From: Prevotella sp.
Lineage (GTDB): Bacteria; Bacteroidota; Bacteroidia; Bacteroidales; Bacteroidaceae
Assembly (NCBI GenBank): GCA_017449025.1
Contig: JAFSKJ010000087.1
Coordinates: 1 to 54,110, forward strand
Reading direction: 5' to 3'
DNA: 54,110 bases
Positions 1 through 9,713 of the stretch are shown here, in pieces. Position numbers and translations under genes: made by a program. Numbering within the stretch: the first letter of the stretch is position 1; the number at the start of each line of letters is the position of its first letter. Below the pieces are notes generated by a model. It was not told where the DNA came from. It ran no database searches and worked only from the letters and a program-made list of their open reading frames with translations.

Positions 1-2
1 AA

Positions 3-97
3 CCGCAGCGTCCGAAGGACCTGCGGAAGTAGGAACACTACGAATGCACTCTGAAAGAGTGCCCCAGCAGCAGTATAGGGCGACCCCTTCTGGGTCG
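3..97. repeat. Cluster of three short hairpins, unidentified
   Basis: Three successive perfect stem-loops can be read: CCGCAG (3-8) with CTGCGG (21-26) around an inner GTCC/GGAC pair, GCACTCT (46-52) with AGAGTGC (56-62), and CGACCC (81-86) with GGGTCG (92-97). No open reading frame explains the stretch. It could be the 3' end of a structured RNA or another small repeat, and I do not recognise it as a known RNA family. Confidence 0.4.
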
Positions 98-122
98 TTG
101 TCCTCCCCTCTGCTTCTCCGGG

Positions 123-380
123 GGTGCTTCGCACCGCCCGGTTATTGAGAGGTGACCGCGTTGCGGTCATACTGCTGTTCAACCGCACAGGTCGTAATTT
201 TTCATAAAAATGGCGTGAACATCGAGGCCTCTTCCGTAGAGTGGCACTCTACGGAGCTAAAGTGGCACTTTTTTGAAATTAAGTGCCACTTTACGGCCGT
301 AAAGTGCCACTTTACGGATGAGGCATGTTTCACGCCTTTTTATGAAGGAATCTACGTGTCAGAGGTGTCAGTGATTTTTG
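123..380 (+). repeat. GTGCCAC palindromic element, copy A
   Basis: The element has an outer segment (123-190) and a 148-base core (233-380). Both recur in reverse complement at 53905-53970 and 53702-53849. Around the core, 201-222 and 325-346 are imperfect inverted repeats (TTCATAAAAATGGCGTGAAC against a GTTTCACGCCTTTTTATGAA-like arm). Inside lie four words of the AGTGGCACT/AGTGCCACT type (about 239-313) in opposing orientations, so the whole unit could fold into a long branched hairpin. The core ends with CGTGTCAGAGGTGTCAGTGA. The short ORFs across it look like chance frames. Confidence 0.8.
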
Positions 381-405
381 CTTATTTCTTAGGCGTGCTC
401 GAAGG

Positions 406-441
406 AGTAGGTTCGGTAGGTTTGGTAGGTTCGGTTGGTTT
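406..441 (+). repeat. 9-bp tandem repeat, about four units
   Basis: Units AGTAGGTTC, GGTAGGTTT, GGTAGGTTC and GGTTGGTTT follow without gaps. They lie between repeat copy A and the susC promoter, about 125 bases upstream of its -7 box. Short tandem repeats of this kind can vary in copy number by slippage. No function can be read from the sequence. Confidence 0.7.
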
Positions 442-564
442 ATTATGGCAGGATATTGGGGCTGCATGGCGAGGGCGGCTTACGCAGTGGTATGATGCAA
501 TCGTTTGCGCGTATATAATATAAGTATTTATAACAAAAAGAGAACAACGAAAGCAAAAGAAAGC

Positions 565-572
565 TAACTTTG
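565..572 (+). promoter_or_regulatory. Probable susC promoter -7 box
   Basis: TAACTTTG matches the Bacteroidetes -7 consensus TAnnTTTG exactly and lies 48 bases upstream of the susC start. The AT-rich stretch before it has no clear TTTG -33 box. Confidence 0.6.
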
Positions 573-619
573 CACATTGAAAGACTATCAAAACTATAAA
601 TTAACTCTAATTCAATGTA

Positions 620-3600
620 ATGATGAAGCAGGTAAACAAGAAAATCCCGTTCAGAATGCTGGCCCTTATTGTGGGCTTGCTGCTGACGGCGAGTGCCTTT
701 GCACAGCAGATAACTGTGAAGGGACACGTGAAAGATGCCACTGGTGAGCCCGTCATCGGAGCAACAGTAAAGGTGGCCGGCACACAGACCGGCACCGTGA
801 GCGACTTCGACGGCAACTTCACCATCAAGGCAAATGCGGGCGCAACGCTCAACGTTACTTATGTAGGCTATCAGTCGGCCTCGGTGAAAGCAGCGCCGAG
901 CGTTGAAGTCACACTTCAAGACGACGCCAAGGTGCTGGAAAATGTGGTGGTCATAGGCTATGGCCGCGCCAAGAAGAGCGACTTGACCGGCTCTGTGACG
1001 GCCATCAAGCCCGACGAGATGAACCACGGCCTGATTACCAGTGCGCAGGATGCCCTTCAGGGCAAGGTGGCCGGTGTCAACATCACCAACTCCGGTGGTG
1101 CTCCGGGTGCCAGTGCAACCATCCGCATCCGCGGCGGCTCGTCGCTTAATGCCTCCAACGACCCTCTGATTGTGATCGACGGTCTGGCCATGGACAACTA
1201 CGGCATGCAGGGAGCCTCGAACCCCCTGTCGTTGGTCAACCCGAACGACATCGAGTCGTTCACCGTGTTGAAGGATGCCTCGGCCACGGCCATTTACGGT
1301 AGCCGCGCCTCCAACGGTGTGATTATCATCACCACCAAGAAGGGGCAGAAGAACCAGAAGGCCCACTTCAGCTACAACGGCAACGTGTCGGTGAGCACCG
1401 TCAGGAACAAGATGGACGTGATGGATGCCTCCGAGTACATGGGCTACGTAAAGAACCTGGTGATGAAAACCCGCGGCTATAGCGAGGAGCAGTACTTTGC
1501 CAGCCAGGAGTATGCCAACCTGGGCTATCTCGACGCAAGCGGCAAGCAGCAGTTTGCCGACACCGACTGGCAGGACCAGATTTACCAGTCGGCCTTCTCC
1601 GTCGACCACAACCTGACCGTGAGCGGCGGCCTGAAGAACATGCCCTACCGCGTGAGCTTAGGCTACACCGGCCAGGAGGGTATTATCAAGACCAGCGACT
1701 ACCAGCGCTATACGGCGAGCATCAACCTTTCGCCGACGCTTCTCAACGACCACCTTACCTTTAATATCAATGGTAAGGGAATGTACTCGAAGACCACCTA
1801 CGCCAACCAGGGCGACGCCATCAGCGGTGCACTCTTCATGGACCCCACGAAGCCCGTCTACGACCCGCGCGCCAGCTACAACAGCGGCTACCGCCAGTAC
1901 TGGCAGTGGCCCGGCAGCGCCGACTGGAACGACACGTTCTGGACCACCAACTACAACTCATTGGCTCCGAAGAACCCCGTGGCCGCCCTCTACAACTACT
2001 CTAACAAGGGTAAGTCGAAGGCCTTTGTGGGCAACATCGAGGCCGACTACAAGATCCACGGCTTTGAGGACCTGCACATACACATGAACGCCGGCATGGA
2101 CTACACCACCGGCAAGAGCAACGTAAGGCACTCGCCCTACAGCTACAACGGCAACTACTATTTCGGCAACAACGGATGGAGCAAGCAGGACACGTACAAC
2201 CTGTCGTTCAACATCTACGGGCAGTACATGAAGGACCTGGCCGACACCCACCACTTCGACGTGATGGCCGGTTATGAGTGGCAGCACTTCCACAAGAAGA
2301 GCGACTACTACTATGCCGGACTCTACCCGCAGACCTCACTCCGCGTAGACGACAACGGCAAGAAGCTGGCTGGCACGGAATACCTGCCATCGGAGAACAC
2401 GCTCTACAAGTCAGAGAACTATCTGGTATCGTTCTTCGGCCGCTTCAACTACTCGCTTCTCGACCGCTACATGCTCACCGCCACGGTACGTGCCGACGGT
2501 TCGTCGCGCTTCAACTGGCTCGACACCGGCGACAACCAGCAGTGGGGCATCTTCCCGTCGGTAGCCTTGGCATGGAAGATCAACGAGGAGCCGTTCCTGA
2601 AGAACGCCACATGGCTCTCCGACCTGAAGCTGCGCGCCGGATGGGGTATTACCGGTCAGCAAGAGGGCATTGGCGACTATACCTATATCCCCACCTACAC
2701 ACCTAACTCACAGGGTGCCTACTACTATCTGTTCGGCGACGGACGCACCTATCGCCCCGACGCTTACAACAACGCCCTGACGTGGGAAAAGACCACCACT
2801 TGGAATGCCGGCCTGGACTTCGGCATCATCAACAACCGCCTGACGTTCAACCTCGACTTCTACCACCGCAAGACCAAGGACCTTATCAACACGGTGGTGA
2901 TTCCCGTGGGCACCAACTTCTCCAACAAGGTTACTCAGAACATCGGCTCGCTCCACAACACGGGTGTTGAGTTCGCTGCCAACTGGCGCGCCATACAGAC
3001 CAACGACTGGAACTGGCAGTTGGGCTATAACGTAACCTGGAACAAGAACGAGATTGACGAGCTTGTGGCCAGCACCGGCGAGGACTACAAGATTGTTCAC
3101 GGCGGACTCGCCATCGGCGACTCCGGCAGCGACGGCATCAAGTCGTGGCACGTGGGCAAGCCCGTGGAGGCCTACTACACCTACCAGCAAGTCTACAACG
3201 CCGACGGACAGCCAGTCTACGGACAGTTTGTAGACCGCAACGCCGACGGCATTATCAACGACCTGGACCGCTACTACTACAAGAAGTCTACGCCCGACGT
3301 GACCATGGGCTTCACCTCGAAGCTCACCTACAAGAGCTGGGACCTCGGCTTCTCAATGCGCGCCAGCCTGAACAACTACGTCTACAACGCCATAGAGGCC
3401 GGCAATTCCAACCTCGGACTGAGCAGCGTATACTCCGGCTCTGCCTGGCACAACATCCTGAACATGGCTGTAGACAAAGGCTGGACAGCATCTGAGTCTC
3501 GCGACGCACTGAGCGACTACTACATCCAGAACGCATCGTTCCTGAAGATGGACAACATCACTCTGGGCTACTCGTTCAAGACCTTCGACGACTACCTCTC

Positions 3601-3742
3601 CGGCCGTGTCTACCTGACCGCGCAGAACGTGTTCACCATCACCAAGTACAAGGGCCTCGACCCCGAAATCGATGGTGGCTATGACAGCGTTATCTATCCG
3701 CGACCCTTCGTGGGAATCCTCGGTGTGAACCTGAATTTCTAA
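620..3742 (+). CDS. susC: SusC/RagA-family TonB-linked outer membrane transporter
   Basis: This protein imports oligosaccharides across the outer membrane using TonB energy, with a SusD lipoprotein as lid. It has a signal peptide (about residues 1-28), a carboxypeptidase-regulatory-like domain starting ITVKGHVKDATGEPVIGATV (about 30-115), a plug domain containing the family hallmark SSLNASNDPLIVIDG (about 175-190), and a 22-strand barrel ending in an aromatic-terminated VNLNF. The length of 1040 residues is normal for the family. Two adjacent ATG codons (620 and 623) could start it; the protein is the same apart from one Met. The susD gene follows after 57 bases. The sequence supports the family firmly, but the substrate must be inferred from neighbours, which point to starch (SusE/F, GH13) or galactan (GH53). 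Confidence 0.96.
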   Translation: MMKQVNKKIPFRMLALIVGLLLTASAFAQQITVKGHVKDATGEPVIGATVKVAGTQTGTVSDFDGNFTIKANAGATLNVTYVGYQSASVKAAPSVEVTLQDDAKVLENVVVIGYGRAKKSDLTGSVTAIKPDEMNHGLITSAQDALQGKVAGVNITNSGGAPGASATIRIRGGSSLNASNDPLIVIDGLAMDNYGMQGASNPLSLVNPNDIESFTVLKDASATAIYGSRASNGVIIITTKKGQKNQKAHFSYNGNVSVSTVRNKMDVMDASEYMGYVKNLVMKTRGYSEEQYFASQEYANLGYLDASGKQQFADTDWQDQIYQSAFSVDHNLTVSGGLKNMPYRVSLGYTGQEGIIKTSDYQRYTASINLSPTLLNDHLTFNINGKGMYSKTTYANQGDAISGALFMDPTKPVYDPRASYNSGYRQYWQWPGSADWNDTFWTTNYNSLAPKNPVAALYNYSNKGKSKAFVGNIEADYKIHGFEDLHIHMNAGMDYTTGKSNVRHSPYSYNGNYYFGNNGWSKQDTYNLSFNIYGQYMKDLADTHHFDVMAGYEWQHFHKKSDYYYAGLYPQTSLRVDDNGKKLAGTEYLPSENTLYKSENYLVSFFGRFNYSLLDRYMLTATVRADGSSRFNWLDTGDNQQWGIFPSVALAWKINEEPFLKNATWLSDLKLRAGWGITGQQEGIGDYTYIPTYTPNSQGAYYYLFGDGRTYRPDAYNNALTWEKTTTWNAGLDFGIINNRLTFNLDFYHRKTKDLINTVVIPVGTNFSNKVTQNIGSLHNTGVEFAANWRAIQTNDWNWQLGYNVTWNKNEIDELVASTGEDYKIVHGGLAIGDSGSDGIKSWHVGKPVEAYYTYQQVYNADGQPVYGQFVDRNADGIINDLDRYYYKKSTPDVTMGFTSKLTYKSWDLGFSMRASLNNYVYNAIEAGNSNLGLSSVYSGSAWHNILNMAVDKGWTASESRDALSDYYIQNASFLKMDNITLGYSFKTFDDYLSGRVYLTAQNVFTITKYKGLDPEIDGGYDSVIYPRPFVGILGVNLNF

Positions 3743-3799
3743 GAAGAGCCATGAGAGATTACCGACAGAGAATTTAGCATAAAGAAAGGAAACAATCGT

Positions 3800-5449
3800 A
3801 TGAAACTACATAGAATTAAATCAGTGATTCCCGCAGCAGCACTCATGCTGTCGATGGGACTGACAACGGCATGCGTCAACGACCTGCATGTGGACAACAT
3901 CAATCCCCAGCAGACCAGCGACTTCAACGCCGACGCATTGCTCAACAAGATCTACGCCAGCTTCGTGCTTACCGGACAGAAAGGCCCTGACGGCAACGGC
4001 GACATTGCCGACTTCGACGAGGGCCGCTCGGAGTTCTACCGCATGAACTGGGAGATGAACGAGTTCACCACCGACGAGGCTCACTGGGAGTGGCTCAACG
4101 ATGCCGGCGTGCCCGACATAATCCACAACACCTACGGCTCTGACAACCCCCGCACCCAGGGACTCTACTACCGTCTGTTCTTTACCATCACGCTCTGTAA
4201 CTACTACTTGGAGCAGACCGCCGGCGACAACTCTGCCGAGACAGCCCTGAAGCGTGCCGAGGCCCGCTTCATCCGCGCCCTCGACTACTACTACGTGATG
4301 GATCTCTACGGCAACGCCACCTTTGTAGAAAAGGTGAGTCTGGAACCCGGCATACGCTATACCCGCGAACAGTATTTCAGCTACATCGAGAACGAGCTGA
4401 AAGAGCTGGAAAACCTGCTGGCAGCCCCCGGACAGAACAAGTACGGCCGCGTGGACAAGGTGGCAGCACAGCTGCTGCTGGCACGCCTCTACCTGAATGC
4501 AGAGGTCTACACCGGCAATGCCCGCTGGCAGGATGCCAAGGACTATGCCGAGAAGGTGATTAACAACGGATACTACCACCTCTGCGAGACGGGAGCCACA
4601 AACCCGTCGACAGGCGAGCAGTATTCACCCTACCAGATGCTGTTCCTGGCCGACAACGACACCAACGGAGCACAGTATGAGAACGTCTTCCCCGTGCTGC
4701 ACGACGGCATCAACACCACGTCGCACGGAGCCATGAACTTCCTCGTGCTGGCCAGCTATGCCAAGCCCAGCACCGACAACCAGGACATCACCGTGCCTTC
4801 GGGCACCGACTGCTCATGGGGCAAGTGCCTGCGCGTGCGCAGCAGCCTCATCGACACCTTCTTCGGAAATGTTGAGCTGCCCGAGGAGACAGAGTCGGTG
4901 AAGCAGATCACCGATATTGCCGGCGACGACCGCGCATTGTTCTACACCGGCGACGCCAAGGCCAAGTACACCCGCACTATCACCGACGAGAGCGACCAGT
5001 CAATGGGCTACAGCTGCATAAAGTTCCGCAACGTGCGCTCCGACGGCAAGCCCGCCAGCTCGCTGGCCAAGGTAGACACCGACCTGCCGCTGATGCGTAT
5101 TGCAGAGGCCTACCTCACCTTTGCCGAGGCTGAGACACGCCTGAACGGTGCTACTGCCGCCGCCAAGGAGAAGATCGACGCCCTGCGCAGCCGCGCACAT
5201 GCTATCACGCAAGCTGAATATTCGCTCAGCGACATCCTCTCCGAGTGGTCGAAGGAGTACTGGTTCGAAGGCCGCCGCCGCGTCGACCTGGTGCGCTTCG
5301 GACTCTTCGGCGGGCAGAACAAGTACACTTGGGAGTGGATGGGCAACAACCTGAACGGTACACAGTTCCCTGCCTTCCGCAACATCTTCCCCCTGCCGAA
5401 GAACGACCTGACCAACAATCCCAACCTCATACAGAACGAGGGATATTAG
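3800..5449 (+). CDS. susD: SusD/RagB-family nutrient-binding outer membrane lipoprotein
   Basis: This is the lid and glycan-binding partner of the upstream SusC. The N-terminus is a lipoprotein signal ending LTTAC, with the acylated cysteine at residue 25. The body has the alpha-helical TPR-type architecture of the family, with conserved segments such as ARFIRALDYYYVMDLYGN (SusD-like N-terminal domain) and a C-terminal SKEYWFEGRRRVDLVRFG motif that is nearly diagnostic. At 549 residues it has the usual length. The ATG at 3800 is directly followed by the signal peptide, so the start is clear. It lies in the same operon as susC and the two following lipoproteins. Confidence 0.96.
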   Translation: MKLHRIKSVIPAAALMLSMGLTTACVNDLHVDNINPQQTSDFNADALLNKIYASFVLTGQKGPDGNGDIADFDEGRSEFYRMNWEMNEFTTDEAHWEWLNDAGVPDIIHNTYGSDNPRTQGLYYRLFFTITLCNYYLEQTAGDNSAETALKRAEARFIRALDYYYVMDLYGNATFVEKVSLEPGIRYTREQYFSYIENELKELENLLAAPGQNKYGRVDKVAAQLLLARLYLNAEVYTGNARWQDAKDYAEKVINNGYYHLCETGATNPSTGEQYSPYQMLFLADNDTNGAQYENVFPVLHDGINTTSHGAMNFLVLASYAKPSTDNQDITVPSGTDCSWGKCLRVRSSLIDTFFGNVELPEETESVKQITDIAGDDRALFYTGDAKAKYTRTITDESDQSMGYSCIKFRNVRSDGKPASSLAKVDTDLPLMRIAEAYLTFAEAETRLNGATAAAKEKIDALRSRAHAITQAEYSLSDILSEWSKEYWFEGRRRVDLVRFGLFGGQNKYTWEWMGNNLNGTQFPAFRNIFPLPKNDLTNNPNLIQNEGY

Positions 5450-5485
5450 AAATTGATAATTAATAATTGATAATTGAGGATTATT

Positions 5486-6631
5486 ATGAAAAAGATATTA
5501 AATAGCATGCTCCTACTGATTGTTGCAGCCGTGCCCTTGCTCACCTCATGTGAGGACGACAACGACAGCAACCCCACGCTGAGCATTCCCCAGAGCTTTG
5601 TGCTCAACACTCCGGGACTGGCTGCAGGCAATGTCTACGACCTTCCAAACGGAACGGTCAACCTGACCACCAACCAGCCCGACTACGGCGGCTGGCCCGC
5701 AGCAGTGACCTACGCCGTGCAGGCCTCCCTGACCGGAGCCGACGGCACGTGGACAGAACTGCCCACCACCTACACCTCTACACGCCTGAGCGTCAACGGC
5801 GACGAGCTTAACACCGCCCTGCTAGACCAGTACAAGGCAGCCAACGACGACAACCTGCCCGAAGGCCCCATCAGCGCATACTTGCGCCTGCGCGCCTTCC
5901 TGGCAGACACCGGCGTGGACTTCGGACAGGTGTTCTCCAACCCCATCACCATCAAGGCCTATGCCTACGAGCCTCCCGTGCAGCTGGCCCTGCCCACGGC
6001 TGTCTACGTCTGTGGCAACTCTATAGGCACCGCCTGGACCACATGGAAGCCTCTGGCTCCCGTCTACGGCAAGGAGGGCAAGTTCTACACCATGATATAT
6101 AATGGTGGCGACGGCTTCAAGTGGGGCAACAAGCCCAACGACTGGTTCGGCTACGACAAGATAAGCGAGTTCGACAACCATGTCGACGGTCTGGAGATTT
6201 CCACCGACAACGACGGCAACATAGTCTTCAGCAAGGCCGGCTGGTATGTTCTCAAGTTTACAGCCAGCATAGAGGGCAAGAAGGTGAAATACATCCTCGG
6301 CGTCTACGACGGCCACGCATACATCATCGGCAGTGGTGCCGGTGGCAACTGGGACGACTCCAACCCTGAATGGGAGATGCAGCCCAACAGCGACAACATC
6401 TGGGTGTCGCCCGAATTTGCTGGCAGCGGTGAGCTGCGCGCCTACATCTCCGTTCCGGGCGAAGACTGGTGGCGCACAGAGTTTACACTCTTCGGCGGCG
6501 AGCTTTACTTCCGCGTGGTTGACATTCCTCACAACTGGGCCGAGGACGTTGGCGAGGAGTATTCTGTCAGCGTCAGCACAGGCAGCAAGCTCTACGTCGA
6601 CTTCAACAACAATACGGGTGAAGTTAAATAG
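5486..6631 (+). CDS. SusE-domain outer membrane lipoprotein
   Basis: This is a probable surface glycan-binding protein. The start is the ATG at 5486, preceded by an AGGAT sequence; an in-frame TTG at 5474 would only add four residues before the signal. The signal MKKILNSM...PLLTSC ends at Cys22. Residues about 25-155 match the SusE N-terminal domain (opening TLSIPQSFVLNTPG, then a beta-sandwich with alternating DGTWTELPTTY strands). The rest contains two beta-rich segments (LPTAVYVCGNSIGTAWTTWK, then HAYIIGSGAGGNWDD) resembling the starch-binding SusF/SusE modules. It follows susD by 36 bases. Classical SusE binds starch helices, but the specificity here is inferred. Confidence 0.85.
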   Translation: MKKILNSMLLLIVAAVPLLTSCEDDNDSNPTLSIPQSFVLNTPGLAAGNVYDLPNGTVNLTTNQPDYGGWPAAVTYAVQASLTGADGTWTELPTTYTSTRLSVNGDELNTALLDQYKAANDDNLPEGPISAYLRLRAFLADTGVDFGQVFSNPITIKAYAYEPPVQLALPTAVYVCGNSIGTAWTTWKPLAPVYGKEGKFYTMIYNGGDGFKWGNKPNDWFGYDKISEFDNHVDGLEISTDNDGNIVFSKAGWYVLKFTASIEGKKVKYILGVYDGHAYIIGSGAGGNWDDSNPEWEMQPNSDNIWVSPEFAGSGELRAYISVPGEDWWRTEFTLFGGELYFRVVDIPHNWAEDVGEEYSVSVSTGSKLYVDFNNNTGEVK

Positions 6632-6656
6632 TAAACACTAAAAACCAACAAGTAAT

Positions 6657-8483
6657 ATGAAAAAGATAGCATTATATATGTCACTCGCACTGGCAGGCCT
6701 GTTCACCACGGCCTGCAACGAGGATTTCGGCGACTGGGCAGCACCCCAGACCAATGGCGCGGAGAATGCCATCACCATTCCCGGCTTCACGGCCTCGGCC
6801 GTGGCAGCACAGAACCTGGCCACAGCAGGCGACGAGGTTCCCATGTTCACACTGAACATGCCAGCCCTTCCCGACGGCTACCAGGTTGCCAATGCCCGCG
6901 TAGAGCTGACGCCGCAGGGCATCGACGAGCCGTCGATGACCCTTATCAACACCACTGTCGACGGCAAGGGACCTAAGGAGACGCTTCAAGAGCTGATTGT
7001 CAGCACCTATGGCAAGCGCCCCGACGTGCGCACGTTCAGTGCCCGCGTGCTTGTCAACGCCGTCAAGGATGGTCAGGCTGTCTTCATCGATGCCGGCAAC
7101 GTAGAGGTTAACATTGCCCCTGAGGCTCCGCACATCGCCCCTGCCTACTATGTGGTGGGCGGCACCAAGGACTGGGCAGGCTCTGCCGCGTCGAAAGAGC
7201 AGAAGTTCTCGCACAGCGACCAGGATGTCTACGACGACCCGATATTCACCATAGTCATCGATGCCGTTGCCGACGGCGACACATGGTTTGCCATTGGCGA
7301 CGACGAGGCTTGTGACGCCATAGGCCAGAACGACTGGTCGAAGCTGTTGGGCATTGTGGGCGGCGAGAACAAGGCTACCACTGGCTCGCTCGACTACCGC
7401 TACAACATGGGCGCCGACAACTCGTTCTGTGTTCCCGCTGGCTCGAAGAAAATCAAGATTACCATCGACATGATGGAGTACACCTTCTCCGTACAGCCAG
7501 TCAACATCTCCGACAACTACTATCTCATAGGAGGTCCCGGTGATTGGAGTGCCGACGCTGCATTGACCATGCCGTTCTCCCACAGCGACAAAGACGTGTT
7601 CGACGACCCCGTCTTCACCTATGTCTTTGAGGGCAGCGGCAGCGACATGTGGTTCGCATTTGGCGACACCGATGCCATCAACGCCGTGGCTGCCGGCGAC
7701 TGGAAACAACTCTTCGGCACCACCGGCGCCAGCGAGGATCTCAGCGGAACGTTCGACCGCCGCAACAACCTCGACGGCGACCACTCCTTCCACATCGACG
7801 GCAAGGCCAAGTACTACCGCTTCAGCGTCAACATGGCCGAGATGACCTATGAGATCACCCCGCTCAACTTCACCGAATACATCTATGAGGCAGGCGTCAA
7901 CAATGAGTGGGGCAGCATTGAGCAACCGCTGTACTGCGCTAACCAAGATGGAGTGTACACGGGCTTCTTCTATGCCCAGGATGCAGACTGGTCGGGCGGC
8001 ATGGGTGCCTTCAAGTTCCAAGGCTCATACAACTCGTGGGACAACGGCAACTACGGTGCCGGCACCTGCTCAGATACGGGCGGAACGATGGTCAACGACG
8101 GTAGCTCGGGCAACCTGCTGGCTACGCCCGGCTTCTACCGCGCCGACGTCGACCTGGCCAACATGACCTACACGCTGACACGCATCAACAGCATCTTCGT
8201 GGTAGGCAGTGCCGTGAACAACGACTGGGATAACGGAGTTGAGATGACCTACAACCTCGGTGAGCGCTGCTGGGAATGCATCGCCACCCTCAACGAAGGT
8301 CAGATCAAGTTCAAGGGCAACGGTACCTGGGACAATCAGGACGGCAACTGGGGCGGATCGCTGCAGAACGTTGTCAATGGCTCTAACGACAACATCGACG
8401 TTCCCGTCATCGGCAAGGTGCAGATTAAATTCTTCCCTCGCTGCGATACGAAGTCGTATGCTACAATTACCGCTGTTGATTAA
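6657..8483 (+). CDS. SusF-like multimodular glycan-binding lipoprotein
   Basis: The lipoprotein signal ends LFTTAC (Cys20). An N-terminal Ig-like region (about 25-160) is followed by four tandem beta-sandwich modules. The first two are near duplicates: YYVVGGTKDWAGS and YYLIGGPGDWSAD each lead to a KFSHSDQDVYDDPIFT or PFSHSDKDVFDDPVFT segment. The last two are shorter and start YIYEAGVNNEWGS and IFVVGSAVNNDWDN. This arrangement of repeated modules behind a lipid anchor is that of SusF. The gene lies 25 bases after the SusE-like gene and is followed directly by a strong hairpin. Length is 608 residues. Starch binding is the likely role; duplication of modules one and two may increase avidity. 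Confidence 0.85.
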   Translation: MKKIALYMSLALAGLFTTACNEDFGDWAAPQTNGAENAITIPGFTASAVAAQNLATAGDEVPMFTLNMPALPDGYQVANARVELTPQGIDEPSMTLINTTVDGKGPKETLQELIVSTYGKRPDVRTFSARVLVNAVKDGQAVFIDAGNVEVNIAPEAPHIAPAYYVVGGTKDWAGSAASKEQKFSHSDQDVYDDPIFTIVIDAVADGDTWFAIGDDEACDAIGQNDWSKLLGIVGGENKATTGSLDYRYNMGADNSFCVPAGSKKIKITIDMMEYTFSVQPVNISDNYYLIGGPGDWSADAALTMPFSHSDKDVFDDPVFTYVFEGSGSDMWFAFGDTDAINAVAAGDWKQLFGTTGASEDLSGTFDRRNNLDGDHSFHIDGKAKYYRFSVNMAEMTYEITPLNFTEYIYEAGVNNEWGSIEQPLYCANQDGVYTGFFYAQDADWSGGMGAFKFQGSYNSWDNGNYGAGTCSDTGGTMVNDGSSGNLLATPGFYRADVDLANMTYTLTRINSIFVVGSAVNNDWDNGVEMTYNLGERCWECIATLNEGQIKFKGNGTWDNQDGNWGGSLQNVVNGSNDNIDVPVIGKVQIKFFPRCDTKSYATITAVD

Positions 8484-8499
8484 TAACAACTCATATTAG

Positions 8500-8537
8500 G
8501 AAAAAGCGCAGGATCGCTACGGGTCTTGCGCTTTTTC
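8500..8537 (+). terminator. Hairpin between susF-like and GH53 genes
   Basis: GAAAAAGCGCA (8500-8510) pairs perfectly with TGCGCTTTTTC (8527-8537) around a 16-base loop. It has the form of an intrinsic terminator 16 bases after the susF-like stop. It also ends only 15 bases before the GH53 start, so it may attenuate rather than fully separate the genes. Confidence 0.75.
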
Positions 8538-8552
8538 TTCACCTTGAACAGC

Positions 8553-9692
8553 ATGAGAAAAACACTTGTCATCCTTGCACTGGCGTGCATTTACCTGCCT
8601 GCCGCCGCCCAACAGCGGCTGCTTGGTGGCGACATATCGCTGCTCCCCTCCTACGAGGAACAAGGAACGGTGTACCGCGACATGGATGGACAGCCCGTGA
8701 AGCTGTTGCACTTCCTCAGACAGCAAGGTTGGAACGCCATACGCATCCGGCTGTTCGTAGACCCCGAGCATTCTCCCCAGAAGCATAAGGAGGAGGGCGT
8801 CTGTCAGGACTTTGACTATGTGCTGAAGCTCAGCCGCCGTATCCAGAGGGCCGGTTTCCAGTTGCTGCTTGACTTCCACTACAGCGATTACTGGGCCGAT
8901 CCGGGTAAGCAGACCATGCCCCAACGGTGGCAGAATACCGGCAGGGAAGCCCTTCCCGACTCTGTCTATCAGTATACCCGCAACACCCTGATGGCCTTGA
9001 AGCAGCGGGGCGTAGTGCCCGAACTCATACAGGTGGGTAACGAGACGACCAACGGCATGCTATGGCCGTTGGGGAAGATTGCCTGGGCTGGCTCCAAGGA
9101 CAACCCGACCGGCGAGGAGGCCTTAGCACGCGAACAGGCCAGTTGGGACTACCTCTGCCGACTTTATCAGGCTGGCAGCCGAGCCTGCCGTGAAGCGTGT
9201 CCGCAGTCGAAGATCATCATCCATACAGAAAAGGCCGGCTCATGGGACATTACCCGGAAATACTACCAGCAGATGCGCCGCCACCAAGTAGACTACGACA
9301 TCATCGGACTATCTTATTACCCCATGTGGCATGGCACCATCAGTAACCTTGGCCAGAACCTCGACCGGATGGCATGGCTCTTCCCAGAAAAGGAAGTGAT
9401 GATTGTCGAGACCGCAGCCTACTATTCGCACGAGAATGATCTCTGGGCCACGCCCGACAAGTACAGCGAATTCTATCCTATCACCGTAGACGGACAGCTG
9501 ACCTTTACCCGTGAGCTGGTAGAAGAGCTGCGCCGCCATTGGAACGTGAAAGGTCTATTCTGGTGGTTTCCCGAAGAGAATGCCAGTAGCAGCGAGGTAA
9601 CCAAGGGTTGGCTCAACCGCGGACTTTTCGACAATTACACCGGCCGAGCGCTTCCAGCGTTCAAAGCCTTCAGCCAATTCATAGACAAATAA
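8553..9692 (+). CDS. GH53 endo-beta-1,4-galactanase, secreted
   Basis: This enzyme would cleave beta-1,4-galactan, the side chain of pectic arabinogalactan I. The start is the ATG at 8553, which begins a signal peptide (MRKTLVILALACIYLPAAAQ); a TTG at 8526 would lie inside the terminator hairpin and is unlikely. Family hallmarks are GGDISLLPSYE, WNAIRIRLFVDP, LDFHYSDYWADPGKQ, QVGNETTNGMLWP (acid/base Glu164) and VMIVETAAYY (nucleophile Glu286). The length of 379 residues is usual. A C-terminal WNRGLFDNYTGRALPAF-like segment closes the barrel. It sits between starch-type lipoprotein genes and an amylase, an unexpected pairing. No lipobox is visible, so it is periplasmic or released. Confidence 0.92.
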   Translation: MRKTLVILALACIYLPAAAQQRLLGGDISLLPSYEEQGTVYRDMDGQPVKLLHFLRQQGWNAIRIRLFVDPEHSPQKHKEEGVCQDFDYVLKLSRRIQRAGFQLLLDFHYSDYWADPGKQTMPQRWQNTGREALPDSVYQYTRNTLMALKQRGVVPELIQVGNETTNGMLWPLGKIAWAGSKDNPTGEEALAREQASWDYLCRLYQAGSRACREACPQSKIIIHTEKAGSWDITRKYYQQMRRHQVDYDIIGLSYYPMWHGTISNLGQNLDRMAWLFPEKEVMIVETAAYYSHENDLWATPDKYSEFYPITVDGQLTFTRELVEELRRHWNVKGLFWWFPEENASSSEVTKGWLNRGLFDNYTGRALPAFKAFSQFIDK

Positions 9693-9713
9693 GTATTACT
9701 AATTGAGAATGAC

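Noticed and set aside
1-120. RNase P RNA, tmRNA or rRNA fragment
   Set aside because: Hairpins are present, but I could not match any conserved core of these RNAs.
239-313. CRISPR-like array of regularly repeated GTGGCAC words
   Set aside because: The words are only 7-10 bases long, alternate in orientation and have no constant-length unique spacers; no cas genes are in the window.
443-1609. 388-codon minus-strand frame over the start of susC
   Set aside because: It is the complement of the well-supported susC gene and crosses its promoter and the repeat; no recognisable motifs.
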